Part shown: piece after piece, positions 1 to 12,251 of the stretch | Position numbering within the stretch: the stretch's first letter is position 1 | Layout: every line of letters begins with the position of its first letter | Assembly: GCF_010015445.1 (NCBI RefSeq) | Contig: NC_053114.1 | Coordinates: forward strand, 24,574,079 to 24,638,078 | From: Perca fluviatilis | Lineage: Eukaryota > Chordata > Actinopteri > Perciformes > Percidae | Direction: 5' to 3' | DNA length: 64,000 nucleotides | The notes under the pieces: generated by a model | Databases searched by the model: none | The model's input: the letters and a program-made list of their open reading frames with translations, nothing else | Told to the model about the DNA's origin: nothing | Position numbers and translations under genes: made by a program

Positions 1-1109
1 GGTCTGACCTAAAATCAACTGGGCTTTAGAACATAAAGCTGTAGTCTTTTTTTCATAATGAGAACTTCTTGAAAGGCCTGTGAAAGCTACTAAAATACCC
101 ACAGTTAAATATTAATGATCACCTCATCATTTGATTTTGTCCTGACCCAAGATTATAGTTTTATCAAATTGCAAAGGTGATGTGTATCAGATTAATACAA
201 TGCAAATAAAATGCACTTTAATGACTAATCCTAAATACATCTTATGCTTCTGAATTATTAATATTATTGTGTGTGGGTTATGAGGACTAATTAGAGGAGA
301 GACACTAAAGCTAATTTGCAGATGCCAGAAGCATAGTTTATATATAAGAGCTAATATTTGAAAGTCAAATTTAAGTTGAAAAGGCCTGTAATAACCGTTA
401 ATTAACTCTGGTTTTGTTTTTTCTTTTGACAAACTTGAATTGAGTACAATATTCACAGGGCTAGTGCTTTACAATTCTGACCACAAAGATATATTTCAAA
501 GCTTTTAATTATTCGTTTGATGTGGGTATTCTCTGTAGATTATATATTATTTTAAGATCCCTTTGTTCAAAAATTCATTTTTATTATCGCTGCATGAAAT
601 GCATGGCAATTCCCCACATAACTAACCATTGGTGCAATTTACATCTTCGATCGAGTTCATATTCCTGATAATTTATACAGACTATGCACCTCCCCTGTGA
701 TCGCTTGCAGGGTTTGACTCTTCCCTTGCATTTACAGAATCAGCTTGATACTGATGAAAATAGAAAGTGAAACTTTAATGAACAGGACATTTAATGAACA
801 GGACTTGACTGTCACAATAATAAAGACTTTAAAACAACACCAAGGCCAGTTCAACAAGCACGCCGACAGCAGCAACAGTGTAGTGACATCAAACCAATTA
901 AGACTGACGATAAATATTAACAGGAGTGGGTATTAACAGAACATGACCGGGAAAGCAGAGCTGTAAGCCTGTAAACAAGTGCTGGATTGCTGATCATTAA
1001 ACTGTGTCACACAGTGCTGCACAGCATTGGAGAGACTTTCTTCAGAGCTTAATGAAGCAGAGTATTATCTTGTAGACAGAATAGAAACTGGTCCATACTC
1101 TGGGTAGCA
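1..1109. other. AT-rich intergenic DNA, no gene seen
   Basis: This stretch precedes the first transposon. It is AT-rich, has only short chance open frames, and shows no splice-bounded exon, RNA gene or repeat that I recognise. Confidence 0.5.
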
Positions 1110-1111
1110 TA

Positions 1112-2728
1112 CAGTTGAGGCCAAAATTATTAGCCCCCCAAGAATTATGGAACATTTTCCTAAAAATCTTCCCAATGTGTGCAGCATTGATAAAACTTCA
1201 TATAATCAAACATTCACCATTGCTATTTAGTAGCTTTTGGTACATTTTGTAATATAAAATACATTTTTAGGCTTGCTTTATATCAAATATAGTGAAAAAT
1301 GGGGTGGTCAAAAACATTTGCCCCAATGGTGGGGTGGTCAATAATATTAACCCCCATGTGAATTTTTGCTTTCAAAGCACACTTAATTAACCAATGAGCT
1401 TTCAATCCACACATCTGCAGTCAAGTGGCTTCCTAACAACACTTGAGCATTCAATCAGCATAAAAGGACTCCAAGGAACAGAGCACTTGAACCCATTATT
1501 GAGAGGTACTACTTTTACTCACCATGCCAAAGACTAAGGAAATCAGTCGAGTTCAGAAAGAAGGTAGTGGAGGCTCATGATAAGGGGAAAGGCTATACTG
1601 CCATTTCCAAGCGTTTCACAGTGTCTAGAACCGCTGTACGTTGCATCATTGCCAAGTACAAGAAGACAAATTCTGTAAGAAACAAACCTGGGCGTGGTCA
1701 TGGGCGCGAGATTTCAAGAACTCTGGAGAGGAAAATAGTCAGAGATGTCAGCAAGAAGCCCCGGACATCTGCCAAGATGATTGTTGCTGACCTGGCCTCT
1801 TCTGGAGTTGATGTTGCAAGGAACACAGTTGTGAGGCCTCTTCATCGTGGTGGGCTTCAGGGCCGTCGTCCCAGAAGAACCCCTTTACTCAAAGAGCGGC
1901 ACATCACAGCCAGACTGAGGTTTGCCCGTGAACATTTGAAAGGTAAAGATGAGTTTTGGAAGTCTGTGCTTTGGTCTGATGAGACTAAACTTGAATTGTT
2001 TGGGCACATAGATGTTACTTATGTTAGGCGAAGAAAGGGAGAGGCCTTCAACCCCAAGAACACAGTTAAAACATGGTGGTGGGAGCATCATGCTGTGGGG
2101 CTGTTTTGCAGCCTCAGGCACAGGGAGCCTTGTTCGGGTGCATGGCATCATGAAAAAAGAAAATGATGTTGAAATTTTGAGGGATAATATGCAGAAATCT
2201 GCTCGTAGTCTAGCCTTAGGTCGTCGCTGGGTCTTCCAACAAGACAATGACCCAAAGCATACATCGAAATTGGTCCAACAGTTCCTGAAGGATACCAAAA
2301 CCCAAGGTCCTGGAGTGGCCCACACAGAGCCCAGACCTCAATCCTATTGAGAATCTGTGGCGGGTGCTCAAAGTCAATGTCCATGCTCGGAAACGCAATT
2401 TGGACCATCTGGAACAATTTGCAATGGAAGAATGGACCAAAATCCCTCAGGAGTCCTGTGCCAACCTACTAAAGAACTACTCTAAGAGGTTGTTGTCAGT
2501 TGTGGCTCAGAAAGGGTACAGTGGTACACTATTGACTATTAATGGCCAGGGGGCTAATAATTGTGGACGTCTCATTTTTGCCCTCTCTTGTTTCAACTCA
2601 GTGTATTAATAAAACATCCCGATCAAACTTATTATAATACTTGTTGTTAATGGTAATTTCCATGGAGAAATCAAGAGTTTTGTCTAATTTCATAAGGGGG
2701 GGGGGGCTAATAATTTTGGCCTCAACTG
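1112..2728 (+). mobile_element. Tc1-like DNA transposon, defective
   Basis: The element is 1.6 kb and bounded by TA dinucleotides (1110-1111 and 2729-2730), the Tc1/mariner target duplication. Its ends are inverted repeats: the left starts cagttgaggccaaaattatt and the right ends in the complement of this. It carries one broken transposase gene on the plus strand. Several frameshifts make it non-autonomous. It lies in gene-free DNA. Confidence 0.92.
1524..2609 (+). pseudogene. Tc1-like transposase pseudogene
   Basis: The likely start is the ATG at 1524 (MPKTKE). Reading passes through at least three frames: a shift near 1557, another near 2065-2080, and a third near 2320. Recognisable parts are the N-terminal helix-turn-helix DNA-binding region (KGYTAISKRF, then TAVRCIIAKYK), the first catalytic block (VLWSDETKLELFG), the block HGGGSIMLWGCF, the second aspartate block (QQDNDPKHTSK) and the final block around 2340 encoding NPIENLW with the catalytic acidic residue. 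In the family this enzyme cuts and pastes its own element at TA sites. The frame breaks mean it cannot be active here. Confidence 0.9.
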
Positions 2729-2730
2729 TA

Positions 2731-4125
2731 CACCTATTAAGTCACAATTTATAATAGCAGGTAAGCATTAGGTAGTCTAGATACATTATTTTGGATTTTC
2801 ACACTATGAAGAAACTATTAATATTTGCATTAATATCCACAAGAAAATAAAATCAAAAGGTGAAATGGTTGCATAAGCACATGTCCTAGAAAACAAATTA
2901 TTATGATTAAATTAAAACATCACAATAATATCTCAGTGTATATTAAGCTTACAAAAGCAGCACTTTCTTCATAAACTGTGTACATGCATGCACAGACATA
3001 CACCTAAAAAAATCATGATTCATGAAATCATGATTTCAATCTCTACTTCAATCAAGTACACCAAAACTCCTAAACGTGAATGTAGTGACAAAAATACACT
3101 AAAAACACCAATTATAGAAATCACTCTTTTACAAACTCTGTGTAAAGGTTGAAAAATGTAAGCATTTTCCAGAGAAGGCAGGCCTAACAAAATACTTTAT
3201 CAAGTTGCATTATGGGAGATAGGATCCAGTGTGAAATTGAAGCATAGAAAATAAGAGTAAGAGTTTTGTCTTTGCTGGATCAATTTTGATTTTTTTACTC
3301 TAACAGAGTGAAAAAGAGAAAAGTAAAAGAAAATCTGGTGAGGAGAAAATTCTTACTTCCAAATTGCATGTGCCTATCCAAATCTCTATAATATAAAACA
3401 TACTATGTTTATATAATATACAGTGAATGTGCTGACACCAAATAATGTGTCCATCAACAATGTAGGTTCACAATCACACTCTACTGTCTAGAAGTTAAGA
3501 ATTAAAAGTATTTCTTGCTGTTCTGTCCAGTAGGTTTGTCTGATTCACTCGGTTACAAATAATTAACACATAGCATTTAAGGAAAGCCCATGTCATACCT
3601 CATCACAGGTACTGTACAGTAGTGTGGTTTCCATTATTTTGATTTGGCTTCAAAGAACAGTTGACTGCCTATATAAACAGATAAGAGTCACAATAAGAAT
3701 ATGCCTGCAATTCAACAAAAGTTAAGCCCACTTCCTTCAACTATACAAAGGCTGAAAATGGGAAACTTTGAGTACTGGTGAATGTCACAGTTGCTAATAA
3801 ATAGGCAGGATTAACGCATACCTTTTAATATTCGCGCTGCTTAATGGGCTGACAGTGTTGAATTATCTATAGGTCTCAGTGATTCAAAAAGGACCATCAA
3901 AACCAAACTTGAGAGCAGTGTCTTGTAATTGAATAATACATTACATGTGGCAATTATTTCTGTTAGAAGCAGACTGAGAAATCAATAACCAAGGGATCAA
4001 ATCAAGGACTGTGAAGCTCTTGTTTCTATTCCCCTTGTGACCAATTACATCACCACAGTTTAAACACCTGCAGTGTCACAGCTCACTGTGACACTTTCTT
4101 GCACACTCTCGCGCTCTCTCTGTCT

Positions 4126-4160
<35 letters not shown>

Positions 4161-5160
4161 CACACACACACACACACCACAATTTGTGTTAGCGTGCTGC
4201 TGAAGACTGAAAAACGAAAGGTGCTTACATTTAAAAGAAAGGTTCTTATATTTAGATCTCATTTAAATGTGTAGAGATAGACTAACAACCGATTTTAAAA
4301 TTCTTACATGTTGAAATTTCATCTAGAGGATTATTGCACTATTGTGTGCTAAATGAGTGGCACATCAAGACATAATTGTAAATATGGAATGATGGGAGAG
4401 TAATGCATCTTTGTTGAGATAATATGCACTCATTTCACAGCCTGACCTGGAGTTATAAATTATGCACTAGTTTTTTGCTCCAGGCAGTATCCTCCCATGA
4501 CATATGCGGTGCTGATTAAGAGAGAGTGAAATAGGCCTGTTTTAATGAACATCTCCCATTTCACAAAGGCATAGATCCAGTATAGCACACAGGTGACAAT
4601 GAACCTCTGAACACCTCATTGTGTCTGTTGGTATTGGTGAATACAATTTGCTTTTATCTGAAATATTCACAGTTCCTAAAAAGGCTGATATCAGGTCTCA
4701 TTAAATGTTGATGCTCTGGGCGAGTAAAGAGAATACTGGCTACATCAAAGGCCTTGTTATGTCCAGTGAATACTAACTAATTCTGAGCTTCTCTTCAGGA
4801 GCATCTTAAGCCTGTAAGACCAGCAGTGTCTAGTTCACTGCTGGGACCCTGCCTGGTCCTTACAGTTCCAACAGGAGACTATATCACAAGAAAAATGAGG
4901 GCAAAAACGTAGATTGAGTGAAGATGATATCTTGCTGTAATTATCTGCTCTAGCATGTGCAGCCTTGTGTTTCATCTGCCCTTTGTGATGCTCGGTGCAC
5001 TGACATGCTTCCTCTCATCTGAGAATGGATCATCAAAACTGAAACAGTCAATACTGCACAACACGCATGGGCTCATCGAAGCAATAATAGCCTGGAGTCA
5101 AAGGATACGTGTTCCATGGTTGATTGATTATTGGTCCCATTTGTATTATTTTGTTTGTTT
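2731..5160. other. Gene-free AT-rich DNA
   Basis: No coding exon or RNA gene is visible. The stretch contains one (CA)n microsatellite at about 4128-4178 and otherwise single-copy-looking AT-rich sequence. Confidence 0.45.
4128..4178. repeat. (CA)n microsatellite
   Basis: About 25 CA units, interrupted once by an extra A. Confidence 0.95.
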
Positions 5161-5168
5161 GTTAAAAA

Positions 5169-5192
5169 GAGAGAGAGAGAGAGAAAAAAAAA

Positions 5193-5234
<42 letters not shown>
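5169..5234. repeat. (GA)n / poly(A) compound microsatellite
   Basis: A GA run, then about 18 A residues, then a second GA run. The purine strand is plus. Confidence 0.95.
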
Positions 5235-5236
<2 letters not shown>

Positions 5237-5332
5237 TGCGTGCGTCAAGTCATTTGTTTTCAACTGTGATACCTTTACTATTACTTATTTCTTTGAAGAA
5301 CCATTACTTCAAAAATTGTCTTTAATTATCAA

Positions 5333-6096
5333 TAGGGTTGGGTACCGAAACTCGGTGCCAATAGGGAACCGGTGCCGACGTAAACGGTAGTAACGAGACC
5401 GAATAAGAACGAAAATTTCGGTGCCTCATTTCGGTGCTTGACTTTACACTACACCTGACAGCATGTAACGTTAGCCTACCTTTAGCTAGCAGCTGGATTA
5501 AACACCGGTAAAATGTTGACAGCTAACGTTAAACAGTGTAAAGTGTGACTGTATTTCACTGTGGAGGACTTCAACAGCGGGATGTAACAGTCTGCACTGC
5601 AGCGCAGCAGCAGCTGCCGTTGTCGCAATTCATAGATATACAGTATGTTTATATGGTCGGAATGAAACAACACAGACGGTGCGTTCACTTGCAGCTGCAG
5701 TTGTCGGAATTAAACAACACAGACGGTGCGTTCACTTGCAGCTGCCGTTGTCGGAATTAAACAACACAGACGGTGCATTCACTTAAAACAGGTAGCCTCG
5801 TGGTGCATTCACAGTAATTGTAAAATACCCTTTTCCCATCTTGGGTTCAACAGCAATTTACTGGTGAAATAACTTATTGTTATAGTTATTACATTATTAT
5901 TAAATCTTTAATTTTGACCATGTCCTTAGCAATAAACAAGTCACTGACTGTTGTTTACTACCCTTATTTTTTTTCTTATTTTTTTTTTTACTTTATTGAA
6001 AAGTACCGATTCAGGCACCGTTTAGGCACCGGAACCGTTTTAAAAGTATCGATTTAGCACCGGAACCGAAAAAAAACCAAACGATACCCAACCCTA
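5333..6096. mobile_element. hAT-type MITE, 764 bp, with perfect 8-bp target duplication
   Basis: Ends are tagggttgggtacc and its inverted counterpart (gatacccaaccct then a). Both flanks carry the 8-bp duplication attatcaa (5325-5332 and 6097-6104), the length typical of hAT insertions. It has no transposase. The subterminal parts repeat the motif ggtgcc/ggcacc several times. Between about 5635 and 5790 there is an internal minisatellite of about three 48-bp units. A diverged, truncated relative lies at 63363-63800. Confidence 0.85.
5635..5790. repeat. Internal minisatellite, ~48-bp unit, ~3 copies
   Basis: Each unit has the core ggaattaaacaacacagacg followed by gtgcgttcacttgcagctg. It lies wholly inside the MITE at 5333-6096. 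Confidence 0.8.
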
Positions 6097-6490
6097 ATTA
6101 TCAATTAAGGCAGTGAACTTTGCCCAAGGCGCAACAATAAACATAACACAAAAGAGGACATACCATGCAACCAGCAAAAACACCAAAGATATTAATGGCC
6201 GAATAGCACTCATTACAGAAAGTTGGTGTTCACAGTCAACAGTAAGGGTGTGACCGAAATTAAGTGACAATCTCAAATTAAAAAAATGGAATTAGCCTAC
6301 GTCACGTCCGGTCGGCTTGCCATGTGAGAAAAAAAAAAAACACACGTGCAGCCCATAGACAGGTGCAGCCTGCTCGAGGTAGTCCATTTCCTGATTGATT
6401 CTACCACCACTCCAGTTGAGGCGCTAATGAGCTAAATTACTACACACACAGTAGCAGAAGAAGACCAGCTACACACAACGGAGCAGATAC

Positions 6491-7154
6491 CATTGACATA
6501 TATATTAATGGACCAATAGACCCCGTTGCTCTGGACGGAGACCAGTGAAGGCTATTAGAATCACTTTTCCGGTGATCTCTTCCTTTACTGCGCAGCCTCC
6601 AACTGACAGAGACAACGTAAATGTGATGTGAGCAACGTGTCTGAAAGTTGTAAGTCTTGCTGTGCCAAGAGAAATCTCAATCATTTCCAATCTTACAGAG
6701 ACGGAGAGTGTAGGTATATGTAAGGAGATAACGTAAGCACAGGCTAATTACTGATCACTAACATGCTAGTTAACATTAGCAATTAAACCTAAACAGCTAA
6801 TGTAAGTCGAAACTGCCTGCGAGCTTCTCCTGTACTATACGGTAATTCCTCTACTGTGCGACAGTAAGTCACTTAGTTATGACACAATCGTTAGCGTATT
6901 TTTACAAAAACGTCTGCTACGGAGCCATAACGTGAGGTACAAGGTAATGGAGCCTTTTATACATTGTCGTGTTTCTTTAGAAATAAACAATGGACAAATG
7001 GAGTCTTTAAACGCTTCAGATGTAAAGTTATTCGCAGTCAAGTGACGTAAAAAAAAAATGGCGGTCAGTGGAATGCTAACAAGAAGTGATACCTTTGTAG
7101 CAACAAAATGGCGCCATCGGAGGTTCGCGTTCAGAAGCGAAGCTTACCCCCTTG
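6491..7154 (+). mobile_element. Interspersed repeat family R670, copy A
   Basis: One of three copies of a ~670-bp sequence (others 24073-24742 and 58912-59591). It begins cattgacata and ends ttacccccttg. Flanks are gcagatac and gcatatac, an 8-bp duplication with one mismatch. There are no obvious terminal inverted repeats and no coding region. It is inserted within the left part of the 6242-8691 structure. Confidence 0.8.
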
Positions 7155-7162
7155 GCATATAC

Positions 7163-7759
7163 CGATTGTCGGTACACGATCCGTTCTGCCTGCACGATCC
7201 GTTCTGCACATGCGCTGTTGTACGAGGATTCACGACACTGCACGATCTGTTCCATGCTTCCGGTCGACAGCCAAGCTAATGTTAGTTACGCTTCCGGTCG
7301 ACAGCCAAGCTAACGTTAGTTTAGCTAACAGCTAATTCGGCTAACCGCTAGCTGAGACAGCATGTAATAACTTTAAAAGACCCTCAAAATAAAACTTGAA
7401 AATAAACGTTAACATATATAACAGCTGTTACGTCAGTTCTACTTTACTTGTGCTCATTTAAAATACAATCACTCAATATTTGTCTTTATTGTTATTACTG
7501 TAAAGTCTTAATGTAGCTGTAGCCTGCTTCTCCCATTAAGGTTGACTTAACGTTATTTTAGACTGAATCTAGCTGTCAGCTAGCGGTTAGCCGAATTAGC
7601 TGTTAGCTAAACTAACGTTAGCTTCCCAGTGGAGGCTAGCCATAGGCTAGTGTGGAACAGATCGTGCAGGTCGTATCCTCGGTAAAACAGTATTATCTTG
7701 CGCATGTGCAGAACGGATCGTGCAGGCAGAACGGATCGTGTACCGACACCGATCACACT
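7163..7759. mobile_element. Palindromic MITE nested in larger element
   Basis: The outer ends mirror each other: cggtacacgatccgttctgc on the left against gcagaacggatcgtgtacc on the right. The inner arms (about 7270-7352 and 7575-7640) also mirror each other, with repeated gctaacgttag motifs. The left arm has a short tandem duplication of cttccggtcgacagccaagc (about 7258 and 7290). No coding sequence is present. Confidence 0.7.
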
Positions 7760-7829
7760 CAGCTTGAGCGAAGCGCTGCCGGCACGAATGAGGTAAAAAA
7801 ACAGAAGTGAGTCGGTTCATTCTCCCGGT

Positions 7830-8455
7830 TCAGTGACACAACTCGGGTTAATTAACCGGCTCTTCAGTCAGTTCGTCAACACACGTGTTGAAGTGCTGCA
7901 AGTCAGTCAACCTCCTCTAATTTAGCTATAGCCAGTCAAAAGATACAGTAGAATTTTATGCAATATAATATATGACTTTTGTTTGCAATGTACCACACTA
8001 CATTGTCAAACATTTATTAACAACATAATGTAACAATAACTTATATCTATAACCTGCCATCTAGTTTCTCTTTTGTAACTGCAGTCTTCTTCACAGAAGA
8101 TGACAGACAAGTTCACAACAAAACAAACAAAAAAACAATCAGCCATGTCCATAGTCTTCTCTGAACAATTAAGTGTCTTAAACTATTTCATACACCACAC
8201 AGATTAACTGCCATGTAGTCGTGCTGCCAGTGGAAGAATATGGTACACGCACATTGCAGAGCTTACAAACTGTGGCTTTTTTTTCCAACAACGCGTACGT
8301 TGTCAACATAACTCACTGGAAATCCAAAATACTTCCACACCGGCGACTTCAGTGAAAGAGGAGGGGTAGTTAGCTAAATTAGAGGAGGTTGACTGACTCG
8401 CAGCACTTCAACACGTGTGTTGACGAACTGACCGAAGTTATTTAACCCGAGTCGT
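7830..8455. mobile_element. Inverted-repeat element with ~95-bp arms
   Basis: The left arm (about 7835-7930: cagttcgtcaacacacgtgt, then cctcctctaatttagcta) is mirrored by the right arm (about 8372-8455). The spacer of about 430 bp is AT-rich and noncoding. Exact ends are uncertain. Confidence 0.65.
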
Positions 8456-8691
8456 GTTTTCTTCTGCTACTGTGTGCGTAGTAATCTAGCTCATTAGCGA
8501 CTCCACTGGAGTGGTGATAGAATCAATCAGGAAATATACTACCTCGAGCAGGCTACACGTGTGTTTTTTTCTGGGGGGTTTTCCGCTTGGCAAGCCGACC
8601 GGACGTGACATGGGGGCGTGGCAGCATCGACGTTTCCACTTTTTAATTCGAGATTGTGACTTCATTTTGGTCGATTTCTTGACACTCTTAA

Positions 8692-10164
8692 TGTTGGGCA
8701 CTCATAAACCTTGGCAAAGAGAAACACTGCATTCTTGAAGTAAAATTCATGGGCAGAACTGCAGATCCACCTTACTCTGGTGTGGAGAGGGAGAGTGCAG
8801 TGCTGGAGCAAGTTTTACAGAAGGTTAAAACATCCACAGGCTAGGTGAATGAAGACCTACAACCAAAGGACTTAACATCAAAAGAACCTGTGTTTTCAGC
8901 TATTCTCTGTGGTGGGCTTGCTTTGCATATTTCATGGCAGTGGAGTTCATATCTATGCCCACTTTTCTATTGACATGTGAAAAGCATTTTCGGTCTTTTA
9001 ATTAAAATGTCTTTTCTCGCTAAATGTAATTGGTTGTTTGGATTTGGAGTTCAATTTCAATTGTGTGTTGTTGTTTTTTTTACTGTGGCAGAGAGCCATG
9101 CAAACAAGTGAATACCTTCACCCCTGTGCAGTTCTTCCCCTAAAGTGAAGAGCAAGAATAAGAACACGTTTGTTTTTCTCCACATAAAAGCCTCCAGATG
9201 ACCTATGGTTCCAGCCAGACCTTTAAAGAAATGGAGGACAATCAAAAGGACAAATGTGACGGGCCTCCGGTGTGAGGTACAAGATGAATGTGAAATAGCG
9301 CGTCGGTCCTGTGATGTCTTTGACCTGATAGTTCAAAGCTGCTCCTGGTCTCTGGACCCCCGTTCAGTATGTGAGCACCTCAGACAAAGGCTTTGTTCAT
9401 AATAAAGTAAATCCACCACATTGTTCCTTTGAGCTGAACACAGCCATTTCAACAAGGAGGACACTTTCCAGACCTGAGAAAAGCATCACTATGCCTACAC
9501 ACACACACCACACATAGACATAATTTAAAAATCTTTAAGAAATTCTCATTTTCATCGATTTTAGACTACGTGCCTGATGTTCCATTCCAAAGTTACACAA
9601 TTCAACCCTTCCAATCTCTTTTTTCTGACACACAAACTTATTTTTCTTTATAGGTTTTTCTTAATGATTATTTATAGCAATATTCTTATTATGAAATCCA
9701 TACTGAGCCATTTTAGTCAAGCACACTTTGGTACACAGGTGACCTTTTCATTATACATACTATATACACTGTGCTCAACAAGTGTAGCCTTGTAACGTGG
9801 TGCATAATGCACCTCTGTTTCGCAGGGACAGGTTATGTGGTGGCAAGGCACAAGGCAGTGTGCTGTGGAGTTACAGGACGCCAAGCCCACCCCCCCACCC
9901 CCTCCACCACCCCTGCCTTGGTATCAGGAGGCATGGGGAGGTGCTCCAGCCTGCAGTCATAGTTAACCATGGCAAAGCAGCGAAGACTGGCTGCTATGGT
10001 GCCTCCATTCCTCTTGAGACACAAGGGTGAGCAGGGCTTTGAAGTTAAAAGTGTGGCTGGGAGACAACATGCGCAGCGTGTGAGCATCTATCTGTGGTGT
10101 GTGCTGTGTGATATAAGGGCAAAGGTGACCATCAGGCTACAGTATACAGCTACATAATAGGAAG
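8692..10164. other. No gene recognised
   Basis: Mostly AT-rich. A GC-richer patch at about 9870-10060 has a run of C and several short open frames, but none has a recognisable domain or clear splice borders. Confidence 0.4.
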
Positions 10165-10581
10165 TAGAGCTGGGTATCGTTCAAACATTTTTATTACCGG
10201 TACCAATACTGTGACTTCGATACCGGTTCCTAAACAATACTTTTTAATCGATACCAATTTTATGAAACAAAAAGAAATTACAACATTACGGCACAAATCT
10301 TTTTATTTATTTTTCAGCTTCTACTACGTGAGCCCTGCCTCTGTGCGTAACGTAGAGTTTTTCCTGCGTGTCTTTACCACGTGTAATGTTAGACAGCCAA
10401 TCACAAACATTATTAGATCTTGGTAGAAACATGCTGCATGCTTATTGGCTCACAGACGCTGATGAGATTTACTAGTTAGGTATTGAAATTGGGTATTGAT
10501 GACGAGGCATTTTTGATACTTGATACTTTAGAGGCAATTTGGTCTGTGCCTAAAACGTATTGAATTCAGTACCCAGCCGTA
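10165..10581. mobile_element. Short hAT-like MITE
   Basis: Starts tagagctgggtatcg and ends cagtacccagccgta, imperfect inverted termini. Subterminal ccggtacc and cgatacc motifs resemble those of the 5333-6096 element. No target duplication could be read. Noncoding. Confidence 0.6.
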
Positions 10582-10601
10582 CTGCTAAGGCTGGTTTACA
10601 T

Positions 10602-12243
10602 TAAGGCTGAGCAATTTTATCGATTCTGCGATATAAATCAATATTTTTTTCCCCAAGAAAGTATCGATTTTTAAGCCCCGAGTATCGATACATAAGTCCC
10701 ATTCAAATCCCCCGTGTATACCCATTGACATATGTGTATACCCCCGTTGGCGTTGCAGGAAGAGCGATTTGGTCAGCCAGCCGCTAGTGTCGCTGTAGAG
10801 CAACCAACGTCAAGTGGCCCGCCTCCAAAGCTTTTAGTCTGGCCCGCAGAATAATCATGAATTCACAAAATGTAAAGAGGAAAAAATGTGTTCTGTTATT
10901 TATCATTTCAAGCATTTAGAGCAAAACCCAGTCCCCTGTATTTACATCTCTATTCACATGCTGGGATTCTGTACAGCGATGCCCGAGCTCCACACACACA
11001 GCTGAGCCGAGATGTGTGTGCGTTAAAGGTTAAAACACGCAGCAACTGACTGGGAACGATACAGAGAGAGTTACCAACGGCCGCTGGGGCAGATGAACTC
11101 ACGCTAGTCTCTTTTCTGTAAATAGGCTACAATTAAACCTTCGTGAGTAGAAAGTCAATACTTATCAATGCACTCACCTGTGTAGACCGGCATAAACATG
11201 TAGAAAGCGATATTTCAATCTGCTCAGTCCACCGCGCTGTTTTACGCAAACACAGCTCTACTCTGCAAATAGCGAATTTTTACAAACAGGCTAAAACAAA
11301 AGCTGTTGGTTTGTAATCTAACTGTTTATCTTAGGTTGCCTAAGTAATTTTGACAAATTCTTGTAAACCTCACTGTTGGCTGAACAAACCAAACTCTCCG
11401 CTAGAGCGGACAATCTGGAGCTACTTAATATGCACGTGAATGGCGCGATCGTTCTGTTCGAGTGATGATGATGATGCTGGTTGTATTATTTTGCAACAAC
11501 ATCATTTCATTGCAAATGAGGCATACATGACGAGTGCATAGCCTGCTTATCAGGCCATTCATCATTAAAGCTGGGCTTTTCCACGTCAACTTTTTGCTTC
11601 AGCCTCTTTGACAGTGACATGTTTACCTGACAACAGCCTTTCTTTATGCAAGCATTTTCCACCAATCAGGATGCTGCATACTACAATAATTTTTCCATAA
11701 TCACAGACTTTAACCATCACTCCTCAGTGAACTGCCTCCTAGTCTGAGATCGTTTTCTAGTTAAAGAACCAGTTATCATTATGGAGTTTCCATGTTTTTT
11801 AGGAGTTCGCTCGCACTAATACATGTAAAAACAATATATATATATATAGCATTAATTCAGTAAGAAAGTTAAAATTTCAAACAAGAATAGGCGTATTAGT
11901 TATAAATTCATTTTATTTTCTTTATTTGAAAGTCCGGCCGCCAGAGTGCTTAGAAAAATTCTGAAAAAAATGTAGTTGATGATCCCTGCTGTAGACTCTC
12001 TGTCCAGTCAGAGACATATATTGTGTAATTGATGTTTTCAGTTCAATTAATTAAATCCAAGTAAATGGAGCACTTACAAGATGTCACCAAAATCACTCTG
12101 TCCCCTTTAAATCTTTCAGAAAATGATGTAAGTGTATCGAATTATATCGAATCGTATCGTTGGCTGAATATCATGATATATATCGTATCGTGAGTTGAAT
12201 ATCGTGTATCGTATCCTGAGATTAGTGTATCGCTACAGCCCTA
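10602..12243. mobile_element. Non-autonomous hAT-like element, 1.64 kb, perfect 8-bp target duplication
   Basis: The termini are taaggctgagcaatt and ctacagcccta. The flanking duplication is gtttacat at 10594-10601 and 12244-12251, an exact 8-bp match. Subterminal regions carry many copies of tatcg/cgata (10620-10690 and 12135-12235), typical of transposase-binding clusters. No transposase frame survives. A short (TA)n run is at about 11836. Confidence 0.8.
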
Positions 12244-12251
12244 GTTTACAT

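Larger units (their letters stand above)
6242..8691. mobile_element. Long-inverted-repeat element containing nested insertions
   Basis: The left arm (about 6242-6475) and right arm (about 8460-8691) are long inverted repeats. They share taagggtgtgacc / cttgacactctta at the tips, acgtccggtcggcttgcca against its complement, and ctgattgattctaccaccac against its complement. No target duplication was found. Between the arms lie at least three other elements: the 664-bp element at 6491-7154, an inverted-repeat pair at about 7163-7759 and another at about 7830-8455. No transposase is seen, so this is a MITE or foldback-type structure of unknown superfamily. Confidence 0.75.
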
